Below are positions 10,287-20,155 of a stretch of 20,155 nucleotides of DNA, piece by piece; position 1 is the first letter of the stretch; every line of letters starts with the position of its first letter. Position numbers and translations under genes: made by a program. Location of the stretch: contig LWCA01000694.1 in the NCBI GenBank assembly GCA_001642005.1, forward strand, positions 1-20,155. The letters run 5' to 3'. Source of the stretch: Intoshia linei (lineage: Eukaryota; Orthonectida; Rhopaluridae). The notes beneath the pieces were generated by a model that was given only the letters and a program-made list of their open reading frames with translations, did not search any database and was not told the origin of the DNA.

Positions 10287-10292
10287 AATAAA
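10287..10292 (+). promoter_or_regulatory. Polyadenylation signal AATAAA of AP-2 alpha
   Basis: AATAAA lies 48 bp after the AP-2 alpha stop codon and before the end of the convergent CPSF1 coding region. No AATAAA was seen on the other strand for CPSF1 in this 100-bp gap, only weaker AATATA variants, so the two 3' UTRs may overlap. Confidence 0.6.
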
Positions 10293-10338
10293 TTAGTCGA
10301 TTACAATGGACTGTTTATATTACAATTTTCACATTATT

Positions 10339-13300
10339 TTAGAAATGATCACTAAATCGATCAATTTCGGTTAAGTCTTCGATAATCTAAAATTATAACA
10401 TTAAAGTAAAAAAATGTTAAAGATTAACCTGTGACATGGTGGTTCCAATTCTACTAGCAAATTCACATCGTTCCGAAAAACTCATATACATGTAGGTTTT
10501 AAGGTAATTTACATCAATAATTGTTCGAAAGTTTAATCGATGAATTTGAATTTCTGGAATAATCACTTTTCGGTAAAATCCATGATTAACATTTCCAATA
10601 TTTGACAAGTGTAGTTTTAGAATATTTTGCAACATGAGTAAACGCCGGTAACACTTTTCACTGATAGGTAAGATACACCCAATGGATCCGTCGGTCGCAG
10701 CTACAATTTTAGATTAAATTTGAAGTTTCAAAATTACAATAATAAGTGGCATGACGAAGACTGGGTTTACTGTCGGTAACAAACTTTACCAATGTTGAAT
10801 CGTATCGTTTACATTGAACATGAACAAAATTCGTTACGTGTAGTCCAATATTGACAGCTGAGGAGCAAACTAGTCTGGTTCCACCAACACTTTCCACAGC
10901 TACAAACGGTTATATATACATTTTTAAATTATACCTTCCGGTAAATATTCATAAATAAATAAATTGCATTTGTCGTCAGTTGCTAAAATAAATTTAATTT
11001 TAATAGACAGTAATATAGGTATTACCAATAAAGGCTAATTTATCGTCATTAACAATGAAGCCAGTGGCATAAATTGATAGATCCCGAGTATCCTATTAAA
11101 ATTATTAATAGTATTGTATATCGGGTTAAATCTTTTTTCAAATGTCATACTGCAGGGGTTCCCATAATTTCTTCACTGCAGACCAGTAATATACAAAAAA
11201 AATTTTCCACGAAACGAGATTTGATAATTGTTATATTGTATATAAAAACAATTAGAAACTACATACAGTAGAACTATGTGATGACGACGGAGGTGACCTC
11301 GCTAAAATTTATAAATACAACTTTTAAGGTACGTTATAGATGGGAACCCCGCATTACCATTAGTCAAAATAAACGTAAATTGTTTACCTTACAAACTTGA
11401 GAAATGACTCGTTTATCAGAATCAAATCTCAGCAAATTAACACTCATGTACACGTCAGCTACGAGGACTAAATTTGATATGACTGAAATGTTGACTATGT
11501 AAATAGTCGTATCGATAAAAGAAACTCCAGATAGATCCTGATCAGAATATTGCCAAATGTAAATCTAAATATTGAAAATAAAATAACAGTAGCATGGTTA
11601 AAAAGTATTTTTCAAAATGAAAAACAATGCAAAAATTAAACATAAAAATAAAAACATATTCAGGTATTATCAAAATTTGCATTTACCGATAGTTAAAATC
11701 ACACAAAAATATTGTTTATATAAATCACCTTTTGACCAATAGCTGTAACCAAATACCCGTTAACATGATGAATGGCAGTAATTGGACCCTTCTGATCTTC
11801 AGCATATTCAATCTAAAATTATAATTCAAAATAAATGTTTATATTAATAAAAACCTTCAGTTTGTATTTTGTCAAAGGTTGGTCCACTTCAGGAACTACT
11901 TCAATTACATCCATAACGTAGATCTATGCACACATTTAATAAAATTTAAATTAATTGTAAGCATAACGAATAATAAAATAACTATACATTTTTAAATTAA
12001 ATTTTCATAAGTTAACCAAACATGGCTACCAAAATTAAAATTTTAACTAGAATCGTGAAGTCAACAACAGGCCGGGATTAGATAAAAAAAATATATAAAA
12101 TTACATTCTAACATTAGTAAATAGTAAATACTGACCGGGAATAACATTTAGCCACCGATTTATTAAATCATAAACAATATACCAATGTATTAAATCAATT
12201 TTTGTAACAATATAATAAAATTAAAGGTTATTTCGGCTGTAAAACAAAAAAAGATTTATGGTACTAAAAAATGGTTTCTAATGCTGACTTTTCTATTGAT
12301 TAACAATCAAAATATAGCAAACCCTTCCTCTAGATGTAACTTCTTCACCGTTGCAAACATTTGAGCCTAGAGTGAAATAAGGCTTAACGCCGCTATGAGC
12401 TCCCTCATACAAGAGATTCGCTTCCTTTGCACATAAAATGTGGTCAAATAAATCAAAAATATGTCTAAAAAAATAAAAAATATGATATTTTTTAAAATTA
12501 CAGTGAATTCGGGATTTTCTCTCCAGTATCAGAAGTATACAACTCAATTTGAAAAATATCCACTTGAGGTTGAACAAATCTATCGTCTAAAGATTAAAAT
12601 TAGACAATTATACATAAGATACAACCAAAAATTATAAATTAAATATTTACCAACAGGTATTTCAACAGTTTCTTTGTCTCCTTCAAACGTGTATCTAACA
12701 AGTTTCATACAATCTTGTTGTTTACTTGAAACGACACCAATAATCTAAAATGTAATAAAACAAAATAAGATAAAACAAAATTAGGCCCTTGTAGCTCAGT
12801 GGTAGAGCACTGGTCTCGTAAACCAGGGGTCGCGAGTTCAATCCTCGTTGAGGGCTTTTTTTTGTTTCGTAATACCCAAATATTAATCTACAAATTTAGA
12901 CAGAAATTATGTTATATTCCAATATAAATTAAAATTGTTACTTATATAAAGTGTATTTCAAAGTTATATTATTAAAAAACTTAGAGTACTGAAATTTACA
13001 AAATACAAATTATAAAAGTAATTTGTTAGTTAATTTGATCAACTAATTCATTTTTATTAATTCGTATATTGATTTACGAGACTATAATACAGATTTCTGT
13101 ATTTGAAATATACATAAACTCAATTGTCATATTTTTTTAAATTTTAATTCAAAAATTTGAATAATATTGGTTGATAATATATTAATATATTTTTAATCAG
13201 GAATATGTAGTATGTAGTAGTCTTCTAAGGTTTAATTTTCTTTATCTAGATTAACTGGGATAAACTGTATCAGAATAATATTCTAGGCAGAACCGTGGAG

Positions 13301-16300
13301 AACCAGCAGTAGGCCCGGTCAGATAGAAATTTTTAAAAATATTGGACTACCACAATTAAAACTTAAACGGCATTCTTTAAATAAAATAATTTTAATTGAT
13401 ATTTTTGCTACACGTTTCAATTTTTAAAAAAAATGACACCCTATAAATTTTAATTTATGTATTGGTATAGAAATTTTCCAACATTAACTATTCATAAATT
13501 TAAAAAGTAGGCCCGGCCACTGTGTACGGCCACAAGTAGGTCCTGTGGACCACTTTGGGAACAACTGCCCTAGACGGTATATAGTTTCATAGTCACTAGC
13601 CACTGTCAAAGGATTTGACGTGACATGAATTTTAATTTCTGCTACAAAGAAAACTGACTTGAAATTTTTGAGACTGAGCATTATATAAACATCTCAGCAT
13701 TGGAGTAATTTATAAAAAAAGTATAAATAAAAATCCCACATTCCATTAGAACCAACTAGTGCGTACTCTAAACAAAACAGACAAGCTAATTAACCAAAAT
13801 ACAAAATTACATTAGTTTTTCGGTGATACAATAAAAATCGGGGAGTAGAATAAATGTCGATATTTTTAACTGCCCATTCACAATTATAATTAAATGTATC
13901 ATCCAGCATAGATATCCGAATTTGATGCTAAATTTTAAATAATTATAATTTAAATTGACACACGCGAGAAGGTGGGACCAGTCCACCTTGTTATAAGAAA
14001 TAATGACAATTTCCATATAAATGTCAATTTATAGACCCAGAGATCCACGATTATATCTGAATGACAAGTGAAATCCATTAATATATTAAATCGGTATTTC
14101 CCACCCCTTTTTTGTCATTAGCCCACTAAATAAATAAATAAAGAGTTTCATTATATATTATTTGTCCGTAATTCTTAATTTCAATTCAGTTAAACATCTA
14201 CCGACGAGCCATGTGACATGAGAGACTACCAAAAAATCTATAATCCATAATATCTGAAAAATTTTAAATTTCGTAGTTAATTAAAGAATACAATATCAGC
14301 CCATTCAGTATAAATTTAAATTTATCAACATTAAGCAAAAAAATGACGGATTTTTAATTGATATTCACTTTACTCAGTCACCTTCAAATAATTAACACAA
14401 CTATAAAATTTTATGTACGTATTTTTTATATAACTTAACGTGTTTATAAATAATTTTTTTTTGATATTAAAATGAATAAATATGAACCAAAAAAACTACC
14501 ACTTATTGTTAGATATCAAAGAAGGTATTTCATACGTAAAATATACACAATGTGTGTTACACATATACAGATATAAAGTTGTATCGGGTACCCTATTAAC
14601 TAAGTATCCAAAAAGCGTAAGGCAGGACCCCATATTGACTCTACACAGGATAATATAGTACCAAAAAAACTTACATTAAGATTGACATAAACAAATCCTT
14701 TCCTGCAGACACCTGAACTGAAAGGTGCCATAAAATCTACAGGTCCATCAACAGTCATGGGATGAAAATAAATAAATCCATCATCCTTGAAAAACATGAA
14801 ACATGGATACAAACCAGTGATAAACACACCATAAGAATCAGAAATGTCATCAAAATATACAATTTTCTGAGGGCTGTCTTTGCCTTCCTTTGCTCCCGGT
14901 GATTTTTGCAGATTAATGTTCAAATTACATTTAACAAATCTCATATTCAATCTTTCTTGCTTAGCATTTGAAAATTGAATTGATTTATAAACGACAATTT
15001 GTGAATTTATTAAAACAATAAAATAAATAATGGGATCCGAATCTTTAGTAAACAAAACATGAAAATCGTCAATTCCATATATATTTCGATCTGGAAGCCA
15101 AGTAAAATTTGAAACAATGGTTGGATTTAATTTATCAAAATCATCATTCAACACGATTGGCATATTGTAAAATTTTTCTACTGAAAACAAGGGTTGCCTC
15201 GTTAATAATTCTAAAATTTCGAAATGACCATTTTTGCCAATTTTAAATAAAAGGTACTGTGAATTTGTCATTTTTTCATGGATTGTATCATCATTTTCAT
15301 TTTCCTCTGCAATTTGCAATTTCATTACTTTTGATTGTGAAGACATTTCATTTGATGCACCGTACAGCATAAATTCTTCATCATCAACGTTTTCACCGGT
15401 ATCAATTTTTGACGAGTCTAATTGGCAATCATTAGAAACGTTTCGGTCGGTCCACGAAATTTTAAATATGGAATGTGTATCAAACAAAACATTAAAAAGA
15501 ACAATATCTTCGATATAATTAACACCAGGTTCAGAGTCTATCAAATAATGTGGAATAAGGGTAAATATTACGGATTTTAAGGTGGAAATTGGTTTACATT
15601 CAAGATTTTCGGTATCAATCTCACTAGTTTCAACGGGTTGATCAGATTCACTGATTTCAGAAATTCTTTCCATTGTTTCAATATTTAGTTCACAATCACC
15701 TTTAACATTAAGATTTGCGTCTACATCAGAATTTGTATCTTGATATTTATCGGAAATGTTTTGATTTATATAATCAGTATTTTCTTCAATGTTACAACAA
15801 ATTTCAAATATATAAAGTAAGTTTTGCGAAGTCAAAACGGTCAAATATTTTTTACAAGTCTTGGCAATAGTATACACTTCATCTCGGTTGTCTCTACCCA
15901 ATTTTGCAAGTTTATCAACCGAAGAACTTGTAACCATTTCTATACTATGTGGCAAAACCTGTATAGCTATCATAGATGGAGTAATTTGTTCGTCTGTTTG
16001 GAAATTCACTTCTGACGGTTGAATGATTGAGATAGTTTTATCGTCGCACACAAAATTTGTACCTTCAACCTGGAACATGTCATCATCATTCTCTAAAATT
16101 AAGGTAGTCGTATTGAGTGACACAACTAAATAAGTGTATTGATTCAATTCATCAATTTCGTTAGCATTGTTTGTGAATTGACTAGGTAATTTTGTTAGAC
16201 TAACAGACCACATGCCAAAAATTTTTGGCATGTCAAACGTACCAATCACATTTGGTCTAATGGATTTTTCTAAACTATTGACAGTACCAAAGGAATTAAT

Positions 16301-17713
16301 GGATGAAGCAATTTGAATTCCCAAGTTATAATCGTCACCAAAAGGTTTCAAAATCTGTGGAGAAGTGTCATTTGTTTTGTCGTAAATGATTAAACTAGCA
16401 GATGGAGCGATATTTTTAATCACATGCTGCCTCTTCAATGAATATTTGTTTATAACATTCAACGCAACATTTTCAGGTTTCTCCAAATTTTCTCCATAAA
16501 TATCGACATCTTCATTATTGATTTTTTCCATTTCATTCAGTTCAAATTCTTCCAAATTGTTTTCCAATACTTCGAATTTTTCCGAATAAAATATCAACTT
16601 TGAATCACAAACACGTGAAGCCAAAAAAAAGGCTTTCTTATCAAGTAAAACAATAACCTTTGTCAACAATCCAACATTTATATCCAATTTTGTGAATATA
16701 AAAGAATTGGAATGTTCATTACTCTTTGACAAAACTGTCAAAATATACATACACCCATTACTCAACCCAATGACCATATCCGTTTCATTAATTTTTGAAA
16801 TAACCCCTCCATTAAGACTAATTGGCTCGTCGAATTTTTCAGTAATAACAAATTTAGTAATATCACCAGTCGAAGAATTTAGAGATACAGTTCTCGCCGG
16901 AATAGACTGTTTCAAGTTAATAATAAGCGAATTTGTAAAAATCAACACACTCCCCTCCTTTAAAGCTATAATGTCAAGGCAATCAAAAGGCAAACTAGTC
17001 ACAGACCAAATGATGGGATTAACAATTTGAACCATATCCAACGAAAGCGCAATCATATGATATGTATCCATCCTAACAGGCAACCTGCCAGAGCACGTTG
17101 GAATGGGTTCATGCAAGATGGCCAAAGTCGACTCAAAGTAACCATACAAAAACTCTATCGATAATGCTTGCCAAAATGGCTCATCATTCAACAAAGTCAA
17201 ATCAATAACATAGGAAGGCATAAATGGATATTTAAATTCTGTATTTATTGCAAAATCTCGCACCGGTGTAATTGCCACATATATGCTATAAAACAAGTAA
17301 GCTATACATCTATTTTTGGGGTCAATCTTTATCATTGGATCATGATTTGAATTGTCATCGAATCCACGTTTATACTTTTCATCGGAAAAATCATGCATTG
17401 ATACTGTATCCATACGGTGGATTTCTTGGTTAAAAGATAACGTTGAATATTTACATTCTCCCAAAGATATTATCAAAAAATCTCGATTGCAATTCAACAT
17501 TTTTATGGTATTTAAATCTGTTACGTTTTCGTATAATCGACATTCGTAAAATTTTCTCAATACAATTTCACAACTTTCATCGTACACTTTATACATGATC
17601 ATTCTGTTGGATCCAACTGTCACCAAAAATTCATCGTTTGTCGATAGAAAATTTCCAAAGACTGCATAGTCTACACTGGTAGTAGATAAAATTTCTTGTT
17701 GTGCTGCCCACAT
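10339..17713 (-). CDS. CPSF1: Cleavage and polyadenylation specificity factor subunit 1 (CPSF160), complete, 14 exons
   Basis: The exons, read leftward, are 17713-14675, 13869-13811, 13673-13625, 12744-12651, 12586-12502, 12464-12323, 11923-11855, 11812-11729, 11564-11388, 11092-11026, 10982-10935, 10899-10738, 10700-10429 and 10386-10339. Phases agree at every junction and the total is 4395 nt, or 1464 aa (human about 1440). CPSF160 is the beta-propeller scaffold of the nuclear complex that recognises AAUAAA and directs pre-mRNA cleavage. Matches include YKRGFDD..IDPKNRCIAYL near the N-terminus, GEEVTSRGR, IYVMDVIEVVPE, DQKGPITAIHHVNGYLVTAI, GVSFIDTTIYIV and YRRLLMLQN, ending RIGTTMSQIIEDLTEIDRFSDHF. 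The last ~400 residues form the CPSF A domain. The middle (about residues 640-820) has drifted and is acidic. The exon 2 acceptor and exon 3 donor (13625, GTCACG) are the weakest calls. Confidence 0.95.
11153..11352. mobile_element. Probable hAT-type MITE (~200 bp) in CPSF1 intron 9
   Basis: The left end CAGGGGTTCCCAT and the right end, complemented GCGGGGTTCCCAT, form an inverted repeat with one or two mismatches at the tip. The interior is AT-rich and non-coding. No clean 8-bp target duplication was found. The element fills most of the 295-nt intron 11093-11387, one of the few CPSF1 3' introns longer than 200 nt. Confidence 0.55.
12785..12856 (+). tRNA. tRNA-Thr(CGU): tRNA-Thr (anticodon CGU)
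   Basis: The full cloverleaf folds by eye. The acceptor stem is GCCCTTG/TGAGGGC with two G-U pairs, the D stem GCTC/GAGC, the anticodon stem CTGGT/ACCAG with loop CTCGTAA, a 5-nt variable loop, and the T stem GCGAG/CTCGT around TTCAATC. The anticodon CGU (12817-12819) reads the threonine codon ACG. Internal RNA polymerase III promoters are present as box A (TAGCTCAGTGGT) and box B (GAGTTCAATCC). A run of eight T at 12856-12863 is a textbook terminator. There is no intron and CCA is not encoded. The gene sits in CPSF1 intron 3 on the opposite strand to CPSF1. Confidence 0.95.
12857..12864 (+). terminator. RNA polymerase III T-run terminator of the tRNA gene
   Basis: An uninterrupted T run follows the tRNA acceptor stem directly, as expected for termination by RNA polymerase III. 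Confidence 0.8.
13288..13567. mobile_element. Possible degraded hAT-type MITE in CPSF1 intron 3
   Basis: The right end, complemented, reads CAGTTGTTCCCAAAGTGGTC, which resembles hAT-type ends found elsewhere in this window. The left limit is uncertain; CAGAACCGTGGAGAACC at 13288 is the best candidate. An 11-bp G/C-rich motif, TAGGCCCGG(T/C)C, occurs in direct orientation near both ends (13310 and 13507). The flanks share only CTAG. Confidence 0.4.
13870..14674 (-). other. CPSF1: CPSF1 intron 1 (805 nt); no further feature recognised
   Basis: The donor is GTAAGT next to the 3039-nt first exon, and the acceptor is GGGCAG at 13875-13870. The interior is AT-rich. Its only visible structure is a TAAATAAATAAATAAA run near 14128-14142 and a lone hAT-end-like string near 14094-14112 without a partner. 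Confidence 0.7.
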
Positions 17714-17823
17714 TTTTAAAATTTAGACATAAATTAAATTTTCAAAGCGATATAATACAACTTTATCATGACAACTCACTTTACATTTTAGTTTTTAGTT
17801 TGAAATGTTATTTATTTACATTT

Positions 17824-18150
17824 ATGGTAAAAGTGTGGAGTTGTAAATTGCAATATAAATTCTTAAAGGGACCTGCAATGTTTTTGTTTGACGATCATTG
17901 CCGTAAGACAGATTAGGGTGAGACAAGAGATTATGCTAGTAATATGAAATTTTCCAAATGAAACATGTTTCAAAGACTGATGCGATAAATCTCGACAGGT
18001 ATCCATAATTAAATGGGTTATTTTTATTTGTTCTGAATTCTATAGTTCCAAATTTTAATCTAATTTTTTAAATTCGCAGGGTATATGGTAAGCAAATTAT
18101 TCCAGGCTCATAGAAATGATAACGCAAATGACTACATGTATTTCGATTAG
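17824..18150 (+). CDS. Possible two-exon small ORF (49 aa) divergent from CPSF1; unidentified
   Basis: Exon 17824-17902 (ATG to ...DDHC plus one base) ends at a strong donor, C|GTAAGA. Exon 18080-18150 begins after the acceptor ttcgcag and continues in frame to TAG. The 49-aa product (MVKVWSCKLQYKFLKGPAMF at its start) has no membrane segment or motif I recognise. The start is 111 bp from the CPSF1 start codon on the other strand, so a shared bidirectional promoter is possible. An alternative donor (GTAAGC at 18088) inside exon 2 means the real gene may continue elsewhere. Chance splice-like sites are common in AT-rich DNA, so confidence is limited. Confidence 0.3.
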
Positions 18151-18406
18151 ACAACATGGAACGTTACGAATACAATGTAGTAAAATATTGTGCAAGTTAA
18201 ATAAATAGTTTAATATAATTAGAATAGATTATGTTGTCTTTGTAAGATATATTTTCATTTTCAGTGGTATCAATATTTTTTAAAAACTAAATTTATTTTT
18301 ATAAATTGTAGTTTAAAATATACTAGTTTTATGTACAGTACATTAAAGATGAAAAAGTCATTTTCTGATACGGATATGAAATTTTGGTATTATTTCTCTC
18401 AAATTT

Positions 18407-19635
18407 TCAACGTTCCCAACAACGAAAAAAATTTTTTTTAATTTCCTGACCCAAACAAACAATGATATCAAAAGTATCTGGAATCCAGATTGTGGATGTT
18501 TCAAAAATGAACGACGCCTGTATTACTTATATTAAAGACACTGCAAATCTGGAAATGTCTAATATTTTCTAAATATTTAATTATAAAAATACCTGTTTTG
18601 TTTCAGGGAAATCACACATACATTTGAAGAGACTGAATAAAATTGTTCGAATCACATTCTGGCCACCGGGTTTGAGAAAAACATTCTAAATATATAAAAT
18701 TTAATAATGAATACTATTATTAAAATACTAAAGATGGAACGTTTTAACAGATAGGACATGAAATACAATGGGGTGTTACATTTTACATAATACAAAAACA
18801 AACCAATAGTTTCTTGATAATACGAAAAAAAATGTCTCTATTTTTCTGAATTACAGCTTCGACAGTGAAAATACAATTGAATATGAGATGATGAAATAAT
18901 TTAGCCAAGTAATATACTGCCCAAACTTTGTTCTAAAAATAAATGTAAATTTAAAAGTAATTATTGAAATACATCAAGAAAAACGAAATAATTATTAAAA
19001 AATAAAGTATAATTATAGTTGTACCCCGTATATCAGGGTCGACAACCAGTGGCCCACAGAATAATTTAGGTGGCCCTTTGAGTAAATATCTAAATTATTT
19101 ATTTTTCGACTTTTAAACGCCGCTTTGAACATTTTCTACAATAATTTGCTCATAATCATTTTAATACTGAATTTTCAGACGACCTAGACTTTCTTTTGTT
19201 GAATATACTAGAACCGTTTCTCTTTAGTTAAAATTGAAATTTATCATGTGTAAATTTTAAAAAACGACACCCGTAAATTTTTTTGATATAAAAAAGTGGC
19301 GCGAGATGCAAAAGGTTACCGACCCTGTCGTAAATTTTACAATTACATTTTGAACATTTTCGTCCAATAACATTTCTAACGAATCAACGTTAGCAATTAA
19401 AATATTTAAAGATTTTTCAAAGTATTCCTTATCTGAATCTATACAATTGTGTGTGATTTCATTTCCAGTGCTAAATTCAATTAATATGAAAAGTTAAAAT
19501 GTATACACATCAAAAAAATAGTATGGTGTTTTTGACATAAAATGCATATGATCACATAATATTTTTAATAAATGTACAGTTTTTTCATTTTTACTTTCCT
19601 TGACGAGATTCATTATTTTTTCCATATGGATTTGA
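18407..19635 (-). CDS. 3' exons of an unidentified gene; possibly a transportin-3/importin-13-type nuclear transport receptor
   Basis: Reading leftward, the exons are 19635-19507, 19470-19347, 18932-18855, 18685-18593 and, less surely, 18517-18407 ending in TGA. All have AG/GT borders, and frame is kept across every junction (phases 2, 2, 0, 0, 0). The first two are separated by only 36 nt, like other tiny introns here. The peptides are helix-rich, for example HMEKIMNLVKESKNEKTVHL, EYFEKSLNILIANVDSLEML, VWAVYYLAKLF, PGGQNVIRTILFSLFKC and IKKNFFRCWER. Their order and spacing loosely recall the C-terminal HEAT-repeat region of transportin-3/importin-13, which carry proteins across the nuclear pore; this identity is a guess. 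Upstream exons continue toward or beyond the window end. A MITE occupies the intron between exons 2 and 3. Confidence 0.55.
19034..19327. mobile_element. hAT-type MITE (294 bp), second copy of the 2254-2596 family
   Basis: The ends are CAGGGTCGACAACC and, complemented, CAGGGTCGGTAACC. The flanking octamers CCGTATAT (19026-19033) and TCGTAAAT (19328-19335) agree at 6 of 8 bases, an aged hAT target duplication. Reverse-complemented, the element follows the copy at 2254-2596 along its whole length (TTTTGCATCTCGCGCCACTT, GAGAAAC, AAAATGATTATGAGC, GTAGAAAATGTTCAAA). It lies in the 414-nt intron between two exons of the unidentified minus-strand gene. Confidence 0.8.
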
Positions 19636-19740
19636 CTAAAATTTAATAATATATATCAGTGACTTAAACGTAAAAACAAGTACGGTTAAAACGGATATGC
19701 CAATGCTGAAAAAAATTATTATATTTTTCTTGATATTGCG

Positions 19741-19972
19741 CGACATAAGTCTTAGGCAGCTTACACATTCTCATTAAAAACCACTATAAAATTAATAAGG
19801 TGAATCTTGAACTTGAAATTAAATATCAGACTAATTAAAGAATGATCTCACCAATATATTACCATGCTGTCATGAACTACCTATAAAAATATACATTTTA
19901 ATACGGTTTTGTTTGCGGTATTAAAAATATTGACGACATAAGTCTTAGGCACCTTAATAATTTCAATTAAAA
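19741..19972. repeat. Repeated block 193 bp apart, possibly a duplicated exon
   Basis: CGACATAAGTCTTAGGCA is identical at 19741 and 19934. After it, both copies run CTTA, ATT and ATTAAAA with matching spacing over about 38 bp. On the minus strand both encode (L/V)PKTYV next to an AG (gtgtaAG|CTGCCT and attattaAG|GTGCCT). This could be a duplicated short exon of the unidentified upstream gene, or a non-coding repeat. Confidence 0.4.
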
Positions 19973-20155
19973 TTAATTAAATATCCATAAAAACGAAAAA
20001 GGTAATGAATTACTAATGATCTATTAATTAAAAATAACTATTTGTTTAGTAAACGACACGAATAAGCGAAAAATATAATGCCGTGTCTTAATGCAAGGAG
20101 GAAAAAAGTCAGGGTTTTATAAGTAAAACCTTTAGTATTTATCGATGTGCGTTTC
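19973..20155. other. Window end; no feature assigned
   Basis: The last 183 bp are AT-rich. A minus-strand frame of about 30 codons (near 20043-20135) is open, but I saw no splice sites that tie it convincingly to the exons at lower coordinates. Confidence 0.3.

Noticed and set aside
11074-11271. 65-codon + strand frame in CPSF1 intron 9
   Set aside because: It overlaps a CPSF1 exon in antisense and runs through the MITE at 11153-11352; it is not a gene.
14094-14142. hAT-end-like string GTATTTCCCACCCC and a TAAA run
   Set aside because: No partner inverted end or target duplication was found, and short runs are expected in such AT-rich DNA.
15234-17549. Plus-strand frames of 60-112 codons over CPSF1 exon 1
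   Set aside because: They are antisense shadows of the 1013-codon CPSF1 exon and resemble no protein.
18462-18572. 36-aa + strand frame starting MISKVSGIQIVDVSK
   Set aside because: It is largely antisense to the candidate last exon 18517-18407 of the minus-strand gene, has no convincing splice partners and may be its shadow; it stays ambiguous.
1-20155. CRISPR arrays, bacterial operons, prophage or retroviral genes
   Set aside because: No regularly spaced identical repeats, bacterial gene order, or reverse transcriptase or capsid motifs were seen; the content is eukaryotic nuclear.

Overview
The window is nuclear DNA from an intron-bearing, very AT-rich eukaryote, most likely a fast-evolving animal. 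Three conserved eukaryotic genes with spliceosomal introns are recognisable, together with a nuclear tRNA gene and many short non-autonomous transposons. The transposons have hAT-type ends, plus one pogo-type. The proteins keep all family landmarks but have drifted far from the human or insect versions I can recall. Many introns are only 33-44 nt long, which suggests a derived, perhaps parasitic or miniaturised lineage. I cannot name the species.

Layout on the + strand: positions 478-4557 hold the last four exons of a small CTD-phosphatase (CTDSP/SCP) gene whose catalytic 5' part lies before the window. Its introns carry a ~138-bp-period degenerate satellite, two or three hAT-type MITEs, a large foldback repeat and an orphan ORF. 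A hAT-type MITE with a near-perfect 8-bp target duplication (4732-4968) lies just downstream. Positions 5697-10238 encode a complete AP-2 alpha-adaptin in six exons (955 aa).

On the - strand, 17713 down to 10339 is a complete CPSF1/CPSF160 gene in 14 exons (1464 aa), convergent with AP-2 alpha; the two stop codons are 100 bp apart. Intron 3 of CPSF1 contains a tRNA-Thr(CGU) gene on the opposite strand. Upstream of CPSF1, also on the - strand, a phase-consistent chain of exons (19635-18407) forms the 3' part of another gene. It is tentatively an importin-beta family receptor of the transportin-3/importin-13 type and is split by another hAT-type MITE. A possible two-exon small ORF runs the other way at 17824-18150.

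The genes are not an operon and do not form one pathway: phosphatase acting on RNA polymerase II CTD-type substrates, clathrin adaptor, mRNA 3'-end processing factor and a possible nuclear transport receptor. The most striking feature is gene architecture. Both complete genes start with one huge intronless exon (2180 and 3039 nt) and crowd all their introns, many of 33-44 nt, into the 3' end. All exon boundaries were derived by matching reading frame, splice phase and recalled family sequence; no search was run.
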